From Sphingomonas sanxanigenens DSM 19645 = NX02 (lineage in GTDB: Bacteria > Pseudomonadota > Alphaproteobacteria > Sphingomonadales > Sphingomonadaceae): a DNA stretch of 64,000 nt. The notes under the pieces were generated by a model that searched no databases, had not been told where the DNA came from, and saw only the letters and a program-made list of their open reading frames with translations. The translations under genes and the position numbers were made by a program. The stretch is taken from positions 4,106,501-4,170,500 of the forward strand of contig NZ_CP006644.1 in NCBI RefSeq assembly GCF_000512205.2. Reading direction: 5' to 3'. Of the stretch, positions 56,555 to 64,000 are shown one piece after another (the stretch's first letter is position 1; every line of letters starts with the position of its first letter).

Positions 56555-58579
56555 GTGACACCCACCAAATTGCTCATCGGCCAGATCCTTGTCGTCTTCG
56601 CGATCGTCATCGCGGGGGTGTGGGCCGCGACACAGTGGGCAGCGGCAATGCTGGCCTATCAGCCCGAACTGGGGTTGCCGTGGTTCCGGCTTGGCAATGT
56701 GCCGGTCTATCATCCCTGGGCGCTGTTCGGCTGGTGGTATCACTATGATGCCTATGCCCCGATCGTCTTCGACAAGGCGGGCATGCTCGCTGGCGCCAGC
56801 GGTTTCGTCGGCTGCGCGGCGGCGATCTTCGGCTCGCTGTGGCGCGCGCGCCAGTCGAGCAACGTCACCACCTATGGTTCCGCCCGCTGGGCAAGCCCCC
56901 GCGAGATCGAGCGCGCCGGGCTGCATCGCGATGCGGGCGTCATGCTTGGCACGCTCGGCGGGCGCTATCTGCGCCATGACGGCCCCGAGCACATCATGGC
57001 GTTCGCGCCAACGCGATCGGGCAAGGGCGTGGGCCTTGTCGTGCCCACCTTGCTGTCCTGGACCGGCTCGACCGTCGTCCACGATATCAAGGGAGAGAAC
57101 TGGACGCTGACCGCCGGATGGCGCGCGCGGTTCTCGCACTGCCTGCTCTTCAATCCCACCGACGCCGCGTCGGCGCATTACAATCCGCTGCTCGAAGTCC
57201 GGCGCGGCATCGACGAGGTGCGCGACGTCCAGAACATCGCCGATATCCTGGTCGATCCCGAGGGCGCGCTCGAACGCCGCAACCATTGGGAGAAAACCAG
57301 CCACTCGCTGCTGGTCGGGGCGATCCTCCAAATCCTCTACGCCGAGGAGGAGAAGACGCTGGCGCGGGTCGCTAGCTTCCTGTCCGATCCCCAGCGCAGC
57401 TTCGTCGCCACGCTCCAGCGGATGATGACCACCAATCATCTCGGCGACGACAAGAATCCCAGGGTCCATCCCGTCGTCGCCTCCGCCGCGCGCGAACTGC
57501 TCAACAAGAGCGAGAACGAGCGTTCGGGCGTGCTGTCGACGGCCATGTCCTTCCTCGGCCTCTATCGCGATCCGACCGTGGCCGAGGTTACCTCGCGCTG
57601 CGACTGGCGAATTGCCGACCTGATCGAGGCCGAGCGCCCCTTGTCGCTCTACCTCGTCATCCCGCCATCGGACATCAGCCGCACCAAGCCGCTGATCCGC
57701 CTTGTGCTCAACCAGATCGGCCGCCGCCTGACCGAGCGACTCGACCAGCCCGGAACATCCTCGCGCCGGCATCAGTTCCTGATGATGCTCGACGAGTTCC
57801 CGGCATTGGGCCGCCTCGACTTCTTCGAAACCAGCCTCGCCTTCATGGCCGGCTACGGCATCCGCGCCTTCCTGATCGCCCAAAGCCTCAACCAGATCGA
57901 GAAGGCCTATGGCGAACACAACGCCATCCTCGACAATTGCCATGTCCGCGTCGCCTTCGCGACCAATGACGAGCGCACCGCCAAGCGCATTTCCGACGCG
58001 CTCGGCACCGCGACCGAGCAACGCGCCATGCGCAACTATGCCGGCCACCGGCTCGCGCCCTGGCTCGCGCACGTCATGGTCAGCCGCCAGGAGACCGCCC
58101 GCCAGCTCCTGACGCCGGGCGAGGTCATGCAGCTTTCCCCCGACGAAGAACTTGTGCTCGTCTCCGGGCTCGCGCCGATCCGGGCGTTCAAGCTGCGCTA
58201 CTTCCGCGATCCCAACTTCGCGACGCGCGTCGCGCCCGCGCCGGTGCTGGCGTCAGGCCAATATGTCGATCGGCCGAAGTCGCGCGGCGACGACTGGTCC
58301 AACCAGGTGCGCGGCACCGATGACCGGCTGCACCAGGCGGAGGACGCCGCAGGCGGCGAGGACGATGGCGGTATGCAGCAGCAGCGCCATCCCGGCCTTC
58401 CCGAACAGGTTTCCAAGGCGACCGACGCCGCCGAAACGCGCGATCCCCAGATCGTGCCCGACGACGACGATGTCGCCGCCGACAAGCGCGCCATGGACCA
58501 GGCGCAAGGGCAAAACGCCGTCGTCCGGGGTCATGCCATCAACGAGGGCGCGAAGCGCGACCTCATACCGGATTTCTGA
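56555..58579 (+). CDS. traG: Type IV coupling protein TraG/VirD4
   Basis: 674 residues from a GTG at 56555. Two N-terminal membrane spans (ILVVFAIVIAGVWAATQ and AGASGFVGCAAAIFGSL) precede the ATPase with Walker A APTRSGKGVGLVVPTLLSW near residue 150 and Walker B LMMLDEFPALGRLDFFE near residue 408. It hands the relaxase-bound strand to the Trb channel. The C-terminal 100 residues are charged and disordered (HPGLPEQVSK ... VPDDDDVAADKRAMDQAQ). It starts the trb block; the RHH gene follows by 7 bases. Confidence 0.93.
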   Translation: MTPTKLLIGQILVVFAIVIAGVWAATQWAAAMLAYQPELGLPWFRLGNVPVYHPWALFGWWYHYDAYAPIVFDKAGMLAGASGFVGCAAAIFGSLWRARQSSNVTTYGSARWASPREIERAGLHRDAGVMLGTLGGRYLRHDGPEHIMAFAPTRSGKGVGLVVPTLLSWTGSTVVHDIKGENWTLTAGWRARFSHCLLFNPTDAASAHYNPLLEVRRGIDEVRDVQNIADILVDPEGALERRNHWEKTSHSLLVGAILQILYAEEEKTLARVASFLSDPQRSFVATLQRMMTTNHLGDDKNPRVHPVVASAARELLNKSENERSGVLSTAMSFLGLYRDPTVAEVTSRCDWRIADLIEAERPLSLYLVIPPSDISRTKPLIRLVLNQIGRRLTERLDQPGTSSRRHQFLMMLDEFPALGRLDFFETSLAFMAGYGIRAFLIAQSLNQIEKAYGEHNAILDNCHVRVAFATNDERTAKRISDALGTATEQRAMRNYAGHRLAPWLAHVMVSRQETARQLLTPGEVMQLSPDEELVLVSGLAPIRAFKLRYFRDPNFATRVAPAPVLASGQYVDRPKSRGDDWSNQVRGTDDRLHQAEDAAGGEDDGGMQQQRHPGLPEQVSKATDAAETRDPQIVPDDDDVAADKRAMDQAQGQNAVVRGHAINEGAKRDLIPDF

Positions 58580-58586
58580 GGCCGCG

Positions 58587-58991
58587 ATGAAGATCCGCCA
58601 GAACCTCTATATCGACCGCGAACTCAGCGATGCGCTGGAAGCGCTCGCCGCCGGTCCGCGCGGCAACAAGAGCCACCTCGTCAACGATGCGCTGAAAGAC
58701 TGGCTGGCGCGCCGCGGGACAAAGGAAATCGACGATCTCCTAAAGGTTCGCCTCGACCGTCTGACCCGCGAGCTCGCGGGCGCGCGGCGCGACATCGATG
58801 TGCTGCTGGAGAGCCTGTCGCTGTTCGTCCGCTACCAGCTGATGGTGACGGCGCCGTTGCCCGAAGCCGATGCCGCTGCCCGCGCCATCGGTCGCGACCG
58901 GTTCGAGGCGTTCGTCGCGCAGGTCGGCCGCCACCTCGCCGGTGGCAGGCGGACGCTTGTTCCCCCTGAGGCCGATGGAGACGCATCATGA
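58587..58991 (+). CDS. Ribbon-helix-helix (CopG-like) protein of the trb operon
   Basis: 134 residues. The N-terminal ribbon-helix-helix is MKIRQNLYIDRELSDALEALAAGPRGNKSHLVNDALKDWLARRG. A helical C-terminal part (RLTRELAGARRDIDVLLESLSLFVRYQLMVTAPLPEADAAARAIGRDRFEAFVAQVGRHLAGG) follows. It sits between traG and trbB in this ICE class and probably regulates the transfer operon or assists relaxosome formation. Its stop overlaps trbB (ATGA). Confidence 0.85.
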   Translation: MKIRQNLYIDRELSDALEALAAGPRGNKSHLVNDALKDWLARRGTKEIDDLLKVRLDRLTRELAGARRDIDVLLESLSLFVRYQLMVTAPLPEADAAARAIGRDRFEAFVAQVGRHLAGGRRTLVPPEADGDAS

Positions 58992-60007
58992 TGCCGTCTC
59001 GCACCGACAGCGTTTCGACAGAGCGCCGCCATGCCATGCTGCGCACCGCGATGGGGCCGGCAATTGCCGCCGCACTCAGCGACCCGCGCGTCATCGAGAT
59101 CATGGTCAATCCCGACGGCGCGCTGCGTGTCGATATCCTCGGCGAAGGCCGTGTCGATACCGACGTGACGCTCGATGCGCCCCAAGTCGAACGGATCATC
59201 CGGCTGGTGGCGTCCCATGTCCGGTCCGAGGTGCATGGCGACAAGCCCATCGTGTCGGCCGAACTGCCGCCGCTCGGGCATGGCGCCGGCGAGCGGTTTG
59301 AGGGAATCCTTCCGCCGGTTTCAACTGCGCCGTGCTTCTCGATCCGCAAACCCGCGGCCCGCATCTACACGCTGATGGACTATGTGACCGACGGCATCAT
59401 GTCGGCGGAGGCCGCGCGCCTCCTGTCGCTCGCTGTCGTCGACCGCCGCAACATCCTCGTCGCTGGCGGGACCAGTTCGGGCAAGACAACGCTCGCCAAC
59501 GCGCTGCTTGCCGAGATGGCCCATCTCGACGAACGGGTGATCCTGATCGAGGACACCCGCGAGCTGCAATCCCCGGCGCGCGACACGGTCGCCCTCAGGA
59601 CCCGGCCAAGCTCATCCGACAAGAACACCGCCGTCACCATGGGTGATCTCGTGCGCTCGACGCTGCGGCTTCGGCCCGATCGCATCATCGTCGGCGAGGT
59701 TCGCGGCGGCGAAGCGCTGGACATGCTCAAGGCCTGGAACACCGGTCATCCCGGGGGAATCGCGACCGTCCATGCCAATAGCGCTGCCTCCGCACTCTAC
59801 CGGATCGAGCAGCTCATCCAGGAAGCCGTGGTCACCGTGCCGCGCCGCCTGGTCGCCGAGGCCATCGACATGATCGTGTTCATCGCCGGGCGCGGCACCG
59901 CGCGGCGCGTCGAGACGATCGCCCGCGTCGCCGGGCTCGACCCCGACGGTGGCTACGCCGTCGTCGATCTCACCCCGACCCTGACCCCTGACTTGCAAGG
60001 AGACTGA
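58988..60007 (+). CDS. trbB: TrbB secretion ATPase
   Basis: 339 residues. The VirB11-like ATPase has Walker A LVAGGTSSGKTTLANALLAEM near residue 158, Asp box VILIEDTRELQ, Walker B-like RIIVGEVRGGEALDMLKAWNTGHPGG and a His box IATVHANS. It powers pilus assembly and DNA transfer of the type IV secretion system. The first canonical trb gene, coupled to the RHH gene by four overlapping bases. Confidence 0.94.
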   Translation: MMPSRTDSVSTERRHAMLRTAMGPAIAAALSDPRVIEIMVNPDGALRVDILGEGRVDTDVTLDAPQVERIIRLVASHVRSEVHGDKPIVSAELPPLGHGAGERFEGILPPVSTAPCFSIRKPAARIYTLMDYVTDGIMSAEAARLLSLAVVDRRNILVAGGTSSGKTTLANALLAEMAHLDERVILIEDTRELQSPARDTVALRTRPSSSDKNTAVTMGDLVRSTLRLRPDRIIVGEVRGGEALDMLKAWNTGHPGGIATVHANSAASALYRIEQLIQEAVVTVPRRLVAEAIDMIVFIAGRGTARRVETIARVAGLDPDGGYAVVDLTPTLTPDLQGD

Positions 60008-60008
60008 C

Positions 60009-60344
60009 ATGAACATTTTTCGCATTCCCCGCCGCGACGGCTTTTTCGCCACCGGGCTGATGCTCGGCCTGTCGATCACCATGACCAGCCGCGCATACGC
60101 CAGCGGTTCGGGCATGCCCTGGGAAGAGCCGCTCCAGCAAGTGCTGGAATCGGTCCAGGGACCGGTCGCCAAGATCGTCGCGGTGCTGATCATCATTTCC
60201 ACGGGGCTCGCGCTCGCATTCGGCGAGACCTCCGGCGGCTTCCGCAAGCTCATACAGATCGTCTTCGGCCTGTCGATTGCGTTCGCCGCTTCGAGCTTCT
60301 TCCTGTCCTTCTTCAGCTTCGGCGGCGGGGCGCTCGTCGCGTGA
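60009..60344 (+). CDS. trbC: TrbC pilin
   Basis: 111 residues. A signal sequence (LMLGLSITMTSRAYASG) is followed by two hydrophobic helices (VAKIVAVLIIISTGLALAFGETSGGFRKLIQIVFGLSIAFAASSFFLSFF in parts), as in TrbC/VirB2 pilins. It is likely processed by the TraF-type peptidase encoded at 36751. One base separates it from trbB and its stop overlaps trbD. Confidence 0.9.
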   Translation: MNIFRIPRRDGFFATGLMLGLSITMTSRAYASGSGMPWEEPLQQVLESVQGPVAKIVAVLIIISTGLALAFGETSGGFRKLIQIVFGLSIAFAASSFFLSFFSFGGGALVA

Positions 60345-60616
60345 GCCACATCGACAACGGTCATGTTGCTGGCTTCGAGGTGCCGATCCACGCCAGCCTG
60401 GGGCAAACCATCCTGCTCGGCGGGGCGCCCCGCGGCATCGCGATCATCAACGGCACGGTCGCGGCGGCGGTCGGGCTGGGCTTGCAGCAATGGCCGGTCG
60501 GGATCGCGATCTGGGCCATCGGCCACACCATCGCTGTGTTCGCTGCCCGCGGCGACCCGGACTTCGTGCCCGTGCTGCTTCGCCATCTGCGCCAGAAAGG
60601 ATATCTGGCATGCTGA
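60341..60616 (+). CDS. trbD: TrbD (VirB3-like)
   Basis: 91 residues, overlapping trbC by four bases and trbE by seven. PIHASLGQTILLGGAPRGIAIINGTVAAAVGLGLQQWPVGIAIWAIGHTIAVFAARGDPDFVPVLLRHLRQKGYL in parts is a typical TrbD/VirB3 inner-membrane protein with two membrane spans and the conserved P-R-G and DP-x-F motifs. Assembles with TrbE. Confidence 0.92.
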   Translation: MSHIDNGHVAGFEVPIHASLGQTILLGGAPRGIAIINGTVAAAVGLGLQQWPVGIAIWAIGHTIAVFAARGDPDFVPVLLRHLRQKGYLAC

Positions 60617-63048
60617 ACCTCGCGGAATACCGGTCGCGTGCCGATCGGCTCGCCGACCATCTGCCATGGGCCGCGCTGGTCGCACCCGGCGTCGTCCTCA
60701 ACAAGGACGGCAGTTTCCAGCGCAGCTTCGCCTTTCGCGGCCCCGATCTCGAAAGCGCGACCGAGGCGGAACTGGTGTCGGCCTGCGCGCGGGCGAACAA
60801 TGTCCTCAAGCGCCTCGGCTCGGGCTGGGCCTTGTTCTTCGAGGCCGAGCGGCGCGAAGCGCTCGGTTATCCCGAGAGCGTCTTTCCCGATGCAGCGTCG
60901 TGGCTGGTCGAGCAGGAGCGGCGTGCCGGGTTCGAGGCCGAGGGCGAGCATTTCGAGAGCCGCTTTCACGGCACGCTGGTCTGGTTGCCACCCGCCGACA
61001 GCACCGACGCGGCGGGACGAACACTGGTCGAACGGCCTGACGACGCGAAGGGGCGGGACTGGCACGCCAGCCTGGCGGGCTTCATCGCCGAGACCGATCG
61101 CGTGCTCGATCTCCTGTCGGGCTTCATGCCTGAGGTGCGCCCCTTGAGCGACGCAGAGACGCTGACCCATCTCCACGGCACGATTTCCAGCCGGCAGCAC
61201 CCGGTCGCCGTGCCGGAAACGCCGATCTATCTCGATGCGCTGCTCGCCGACACGTCGCTGGTGGGCGGGCTGGAGCCGAGGCTTGGCGACCGCCATCTGC
61301 GCACGCTGACCGTACTGGGATTTCCCAACCTCAGCCGGCCCGGCATCCTCGACGCGCTCAACCATCAGGATTTCGGCTACCGCTGGGTCACGCGCTTCAT
61401 CGCGCTCGACAAGACCGACGCGACCAAGGTGCTGACCAGGATCCGGCGGCAATGGTTCAACAAGCGCAAGTCGATCACCGCGCTGCTGCGCGAGGTGATG
61501 TACAACCAGCCGGTCCAGTTGCTCGACACCGACGCCGACAACAAGGTGGTCGATGCCGATCTCGCGCTGCAGGCGCTTGGCGGCGATCATGTCGCTTTCG
61601 GCTATCTGACGACGACGATCACGGTGTCGGACGCCGACCGTGATCGTGCCGAAGACAAGGTCCGCGCCGTCGAGCGGATCGTCAACGGCCTCGGATTTAC
61701 TGCCAAGCGCGAAGGCGTCAACGCGGTCGAAGCGTGGCTGTCGTCGCTGCCCGGCCAGGTCTACGTGAATGTGCGCCAGCCGCTGGTCCATACCCTCAAC
61801 CTCGCCCATCTCATGCCGCTGTCGTCGGTCTGGGCAGGACCGACGGAAAACCGGCATCTCGGCGGGCCGCCACTGCTCTGCGCGCAGACCAGCGGATCGA
61901 CACCGTTCCGCCTTTCGACCCATGTCGGCGATGTCGGACACATGCTCGTCGTCGGCCCGACTGGTGCTGGCAAGTCGGTGCTGCTGGCGCTGATCGCGCT
62001 GCAGTTCCGGCGCTATACCGGCTCCCAGCTCTATATCTTCGACAAGGGCTATTCGGCGCGCGCGGCGGTGCTGGCAATGGGCGGTGCCCATCATGCCCTC
62101 GGCCTAGGCACGGACAACGGCGAGACGCTGGCGTTCCAGCCGCTGCGCCGGATCGATGATTCGAGCGAGCGGAGCTGGGCGGCGGAATGGATCGCGGCAC
62201 TGCTGGCGCACGAGAAGGTCATGGTGACCCCCGAGGTGAAGGACGCCGTCTGGTCGGCGCTGGGCAGTCTCGCATCGGCGCCCCCGGAGGAGCGCACGCT
62301 GACCGGCCTCGCCATGCTGCTCCAATCGAATGCGCTGCGCACCGCACTCACCGCCTACACGCTCGACGGCGCCTATGGCCGCCTGCTCGACGCGGCCGAG
62401 CAGCATCTCGCGCTCGCCGACGTCCAGTGCTTCGAGACCGAGTCGCTGATGGGACAAGCCGGCGTCGTCGCGCCGGTGCTGACCTATCTGTTCCACCGGC
62501 TCGAGGAGCGCTTCGACGGACGGCCGACCTTGCTGGTGCTCGACGAGGCCTGGATCTTCCTTGACCATCCGCTCTTCGCCGCCCGCATCCGCGAATGGCT
62601 TAAAGTCCTGCGCAAGAAGAATGTCGCGGTGCTGTTCGCAACGCAGAGCCTAGCGGACATCGCCGACAGCAGTATCGCGCCGGCCATCATCGAAAGCTGC
62701 CCGCAGCGCATACTGCTGCCCAACGACCGGGCTATCGAGCCGCAGTCGCGCGCCGCCTATGAGCGGTTCGGCCTGAACTCCGCCCAAATCGAGCTGGTCA
62801 GCCGCGCCACCCCCAAGCGGCATTATTATCTGCAATCCGCACGCGGCAACCGCCTGTTCGAACTCGGCCTCGGCCCGATTGCGCTGGCGCTGTGCGGCGC
62901 CTCCGATCCCGCGACCCAGGCGCGCATCGACGCGCTGCTGACCGAGTACGGCGCGCAGGATTTCGCGGCCCGCTTCCTTGAAGGGGCCGGTCTTGACTGG
63001 GCCGCCGGCCTCCTCGCCGATTTCCCCGCCCCCCAAGCCAAGGAGTAA
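60610..63048 (+). CDS. trbE: TrbE conjugal transfer ATPase (VirB4-like)
   Basis: 812 residues from the ATG at 60610. The CagE/TrbE/VirB4 N-terminal part (LNLAEYRSRADRLADHLPWAALVAPGVVLNKDGSFQRSFAFRGPDLESATEAEL) is followed by the ATPase with Walker A VVGPTGAGKSVLLALIALQFRRYTGSQLYIFDKGYSARA near residue 449 and Walker B LLVLDEAWIFLDHPLFA. It energises pilus assembly and transport. Intact. Confidence 0.95.
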   Translation: MLNLAEYRSRADRLADHLPWAALVAPGVVLNKDGSFQRSFAFRGPDLESATEAELVSACARANNVLKRLGSGWALFFEAERREALGYPESVFPDAASWLVEQERRAGFEAEGEHFESRFHGTLVWLPPADSTDAAGRTLVERPDDAKGRDWHASLAGFIAETDRVLDLLSGFMPEVRPLSDAETLTHLHGTISSRQHPVAVPETPIYLDALLADTSLVGGLEPRLGDRHLRTLTVLGFPNLSRPGILDALNHQDFGYRWVTRFIALDKTDATKVLTRIRRQWFNKRKSITALLREVMYNQPVQLLDTDADNKVVDADLALQALGGDHVAFGYLTTTITVSDADRDRAEDKVRAVERIVNGLGFTAKREGVNAVEAWLSSLPGQVYVNVRQPLVHTLNLAHLMPLSSVWAGPTENRHLGGPPLLCAQTSGSTPFRLSTHVGDVGHMLVVGPTGAGKSVLLALIALQFRRYTGSQLYIFDKGYSARAAVLAMGGAHHALGLGTDNGETLAFQPLRRIDDSSERSWAAEWIAALLAHEKVMVTPEVKDAVWSALGSLASAPPEERTLTGLAMLLQSNALRTALTAYTLDGAYGRLLDAAEQHLALADVQCFETESLMGQAGVVAPVLTYLFHRLEERFDGRPTLLVLDEAWIFLDHPLFAARIREWLKVLRKKNVAVLFATQSLADIADSSIAPAIIESCPQRILLPNDRAIEPQSRAAYERFGLNSAQIELVSRATPKRHYYLQSARGNRLFELGLGPIALALCGASDPATQARIDALLTEYGAQDFAARFLEGAGLDWAAGLLADFPAPQAKE

Positions 63049-63054
63049 CATGTG

Positions 63055-63813
63055 ATGCGTATCCCGATCCGTAAATATCTGTTGGCGACCGCGCTCGGCG
63101 CCGGCGCCATCGGCTCGCTGGCCTGCGCACTGATCGAGCCAAGCGCGCCCGCCCATGCGCAGTTCACCGTGTTCGATCCGAGCAATTACAGCCAGAACCT
63201 GCTCACTGCCGCGCGAACCCTCCAACAGGTCAACAACCAGATCCGCTCGCTGCAGAACGAGGCCCAGAGCCTGATCAACCAGGCGAAGAATCTCACCACG
63301 ATCGGCTTTCCCGAAATCCAGGCGATCACGCAAACGCTCCAGCAGATCGACCAGTTGATGGGTCAGGCGCAGGGCATCCAGTTTCGTGTCGAGGATCTCG
63401 ACCAGCAATTCCGCCAGCTCTTTCCCCAGAGCTTCAACCAGGCGATGACCATGAACGGCCATGTTGTCGCCGCGCGGACGCGGCTCGACACCGAGATGAC
63501 GGCCTACAGGCAGACGATGGGCGTGCAGGCGCAGGTCGCCGAGAATGTCCAGGCTGACGCGCAGACCCTGAACAGCATCGTATCGCGGAGCCAGAGCGCC
63601 GAGGGCGCGCTGCAAGCGCAACAGGCGACCAACCAGTTGCTCGCGCTGACCGCCAAGCAGCAGTTCCAGATCCAGAACCTGATGGCGGCACAATACCGGG
63701 CGCAGACGATCGAGCAGGCTCGCCGCGCGCAGGCCGAGATCGACGCACGCGCCGCGACCACCAAATTCCTCGGTTCCGGCTCGGCCTACAGCCAATTGCC
63801 TCCTGGCCAATAG
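63055..63813 (+). CDS. trbJ: TrbJ (VirB5-like)
   Basis: 252 residues from the ATG at 63055 (a GTG one codon before is possible), with AAGGAG upstream. A signal peptide ends near APAHAQ. The mature part FTVFDPSNYSQNLLTAARTLQQVNNQIRSLQNEAQSLINQAKNL and the following Gln-rich coiled coils are characteristic of TrbJ. It is the minor pilus/adhesion component; in IncP plasmids it precedes trbK/trbL. Two hairpins separate it from trbL. Confidence 0.92.
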   Translation: MRIPIRKYLLATALGAGAIGSLACALIEPSAPAHAQFTVFDPSNYSQNLLTAARTLQQVNNQIRSLQNEAQSLINQAKNLTTIGFPEIQAITQTLQQIDQLMGQAQGIQFRVEDLDQQFRQLFPQSFNQAMTMNGHVVAARTRLDTEMTAYRQTMGVQAQVAENVQADAQTLNSIVSRSQSAEGALQAQQATNQLLALTAKQQFQIQNLMAAQYRAQTIEQARRAQAEIDARAATTKFLGSGSAYSQLPPGQ

Positions 63814-63830
63814 GCCCGAGCCGGTGCGCG

Positions 63831-63903
63831 GGCAGCGGCGAATTCGCCTCTTCGCCGCTGCCGCCGCGGGGTTCGATTGCGCTCCCCAGATCGGACCCCG
63901 CGG
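63831..63903 (+). promoter_or_regulatory. Two strong hairpins between trbJ and trbL
   Basis: A perfect 12-bp stem (GGCAGCGGCGAA 63831-63842, TTCGCCGCTGCC 63851-63862) is followed directly by a second 12-bp stem with one wobble pair (CCGCGGGGTTCG 63864-63875, CGGACCCCGCGG 63892-63903). There is no T-run, so attenuation or mRNA processing between trbJ and trbL is more likely than full termination. Confidence 0.6.
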
Positions 63904-63924
63904 CTTCATTCACAGGATTTTCCC

Positions 63925-64000
63925 ATGAACGACCTGAACGTCATCGATCGGTTCCTGCAGACCTTCATCCGCTACATCGACAGCGGGTTCGGGCTGCTGG
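63925..64000 (+). CDS. trbL: TrbL, 5' end only
   Basis: The ATG at 63925 opens a frame MNDLNVIDRFLQTFIRYIDSGFGLL that runs off the right edge. The start matches the N-terminus of TrbL/VirB6-like membrane proteins (N-x-IDRFLxTFxxYIDSGFGLL), the expected gene after trbJ. Only 25 codons are visible. Confidence 0.85.
   Translation, partial: MNDLNVIDRFLQTFIRYIDSGFGLL

Noticed and set aside
1-64000. CRISPR array
   Set aside because: No run of regularly spaced direct repeats with unique spacers was seen; the only periodic structure is the hairpin set at 6.26-6.84 kb.

Overview
The window is about 64 kb of GC-rich DNA, probably from an alphaproteobacterium of the Sphingomonadales. The pointers are a proteobacterial lasso-peptide cluster with isopeptidase and TonB/FecIR genes, a luxR-luxI-phyH arrangement, and a mobile-element core (ParB, DUF736, DUF2285, DUF3363-type relaxase, trb genes) that is common in sphingomonads. 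The genus is an inference. Almost all of the window is accessory DNA: a prophage end, a natural-product and signalling block, and an integrative conjugative element (ICE) carrying defence genes.

Layout. (1) 1-10.4 kb is the end of a prophage: a truncated tail fibre gene, a holin/amidase/Rz/Rz1 lysis cassette, small phage genes on the minus strand, a PIN-domain pair that looks like a moron, and a hairpin-rich non-coding stretch (6.26-6.84 kb). (2) 10.4-12.8 kb holds a P4-type tyrosine integrase, followed by a higBA-like toxin-antitoxin locus whose toxin is frameshifted into the antitoxin. (3) 13.2-22.2 kb is a complete lasso-peptide locus: fecI-fecR-TonB receptor-isopeptidase on the plus strand, converging on precursor-B-C on the minus strand. 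The 39-codon precursor gene (22080-22199, minus) was read directly from the DNA. (4) 22.3-25.3 kb holds gntR, a phytanoyl-CoA dioxygenase-like gene, luxI and luxR, all on the minus strand and immediately upstream of the lasso precursor. (5) From 25.5 kb to the right edge runs an ICE backbone: a frameshifted DUF2285 gene, ardC, DUF2958, parB, DUF736, an AlpA-like HTH protein, a TraF-type peptidase, a lytic transglycosylase, the relaxase, traG/virD4, an RHH protein, trbB, C, D, E, J and the start of trbL.

Two defence cargoes interrupt the backbone. McrBC (26.6-30.5 kb) has an extra EVE-like segment inside its AAA domain. A large island (41-53.7 kb) lies between the relaxase and traG. It encodes a PIN protein, an AbiEi/AbiEii pair, a DNA methyltransferase, a Z1 helicase, an Mrr_N/GIY-YIG nuclease, a HerA ATPase split by an IS630 element, a NurA-like nuclease, an ImmA/IrrE-type metallopeptidase, a small protein and a sigma-70-like factor. 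An IS5-type element and a nucleotidyltransferase-HEPN protein follow.

How the parts work together. FecI/FecR and the TonB receptor probably sense or import the lasso peptide, or import its cargo, and the isopeptidase opens it. B and C cut and cyclise the precursor. The LuxI/LuxR pair may couple this block to cell density. The trb, traG and relaxase genes would move the element, and the defence genes are cargo. The most notable items are the lasso peptide with its quorum-sensing neighbour and the sigma-protease-NurA-HerA-GIY-YIG-Z1-methyltransferase island.
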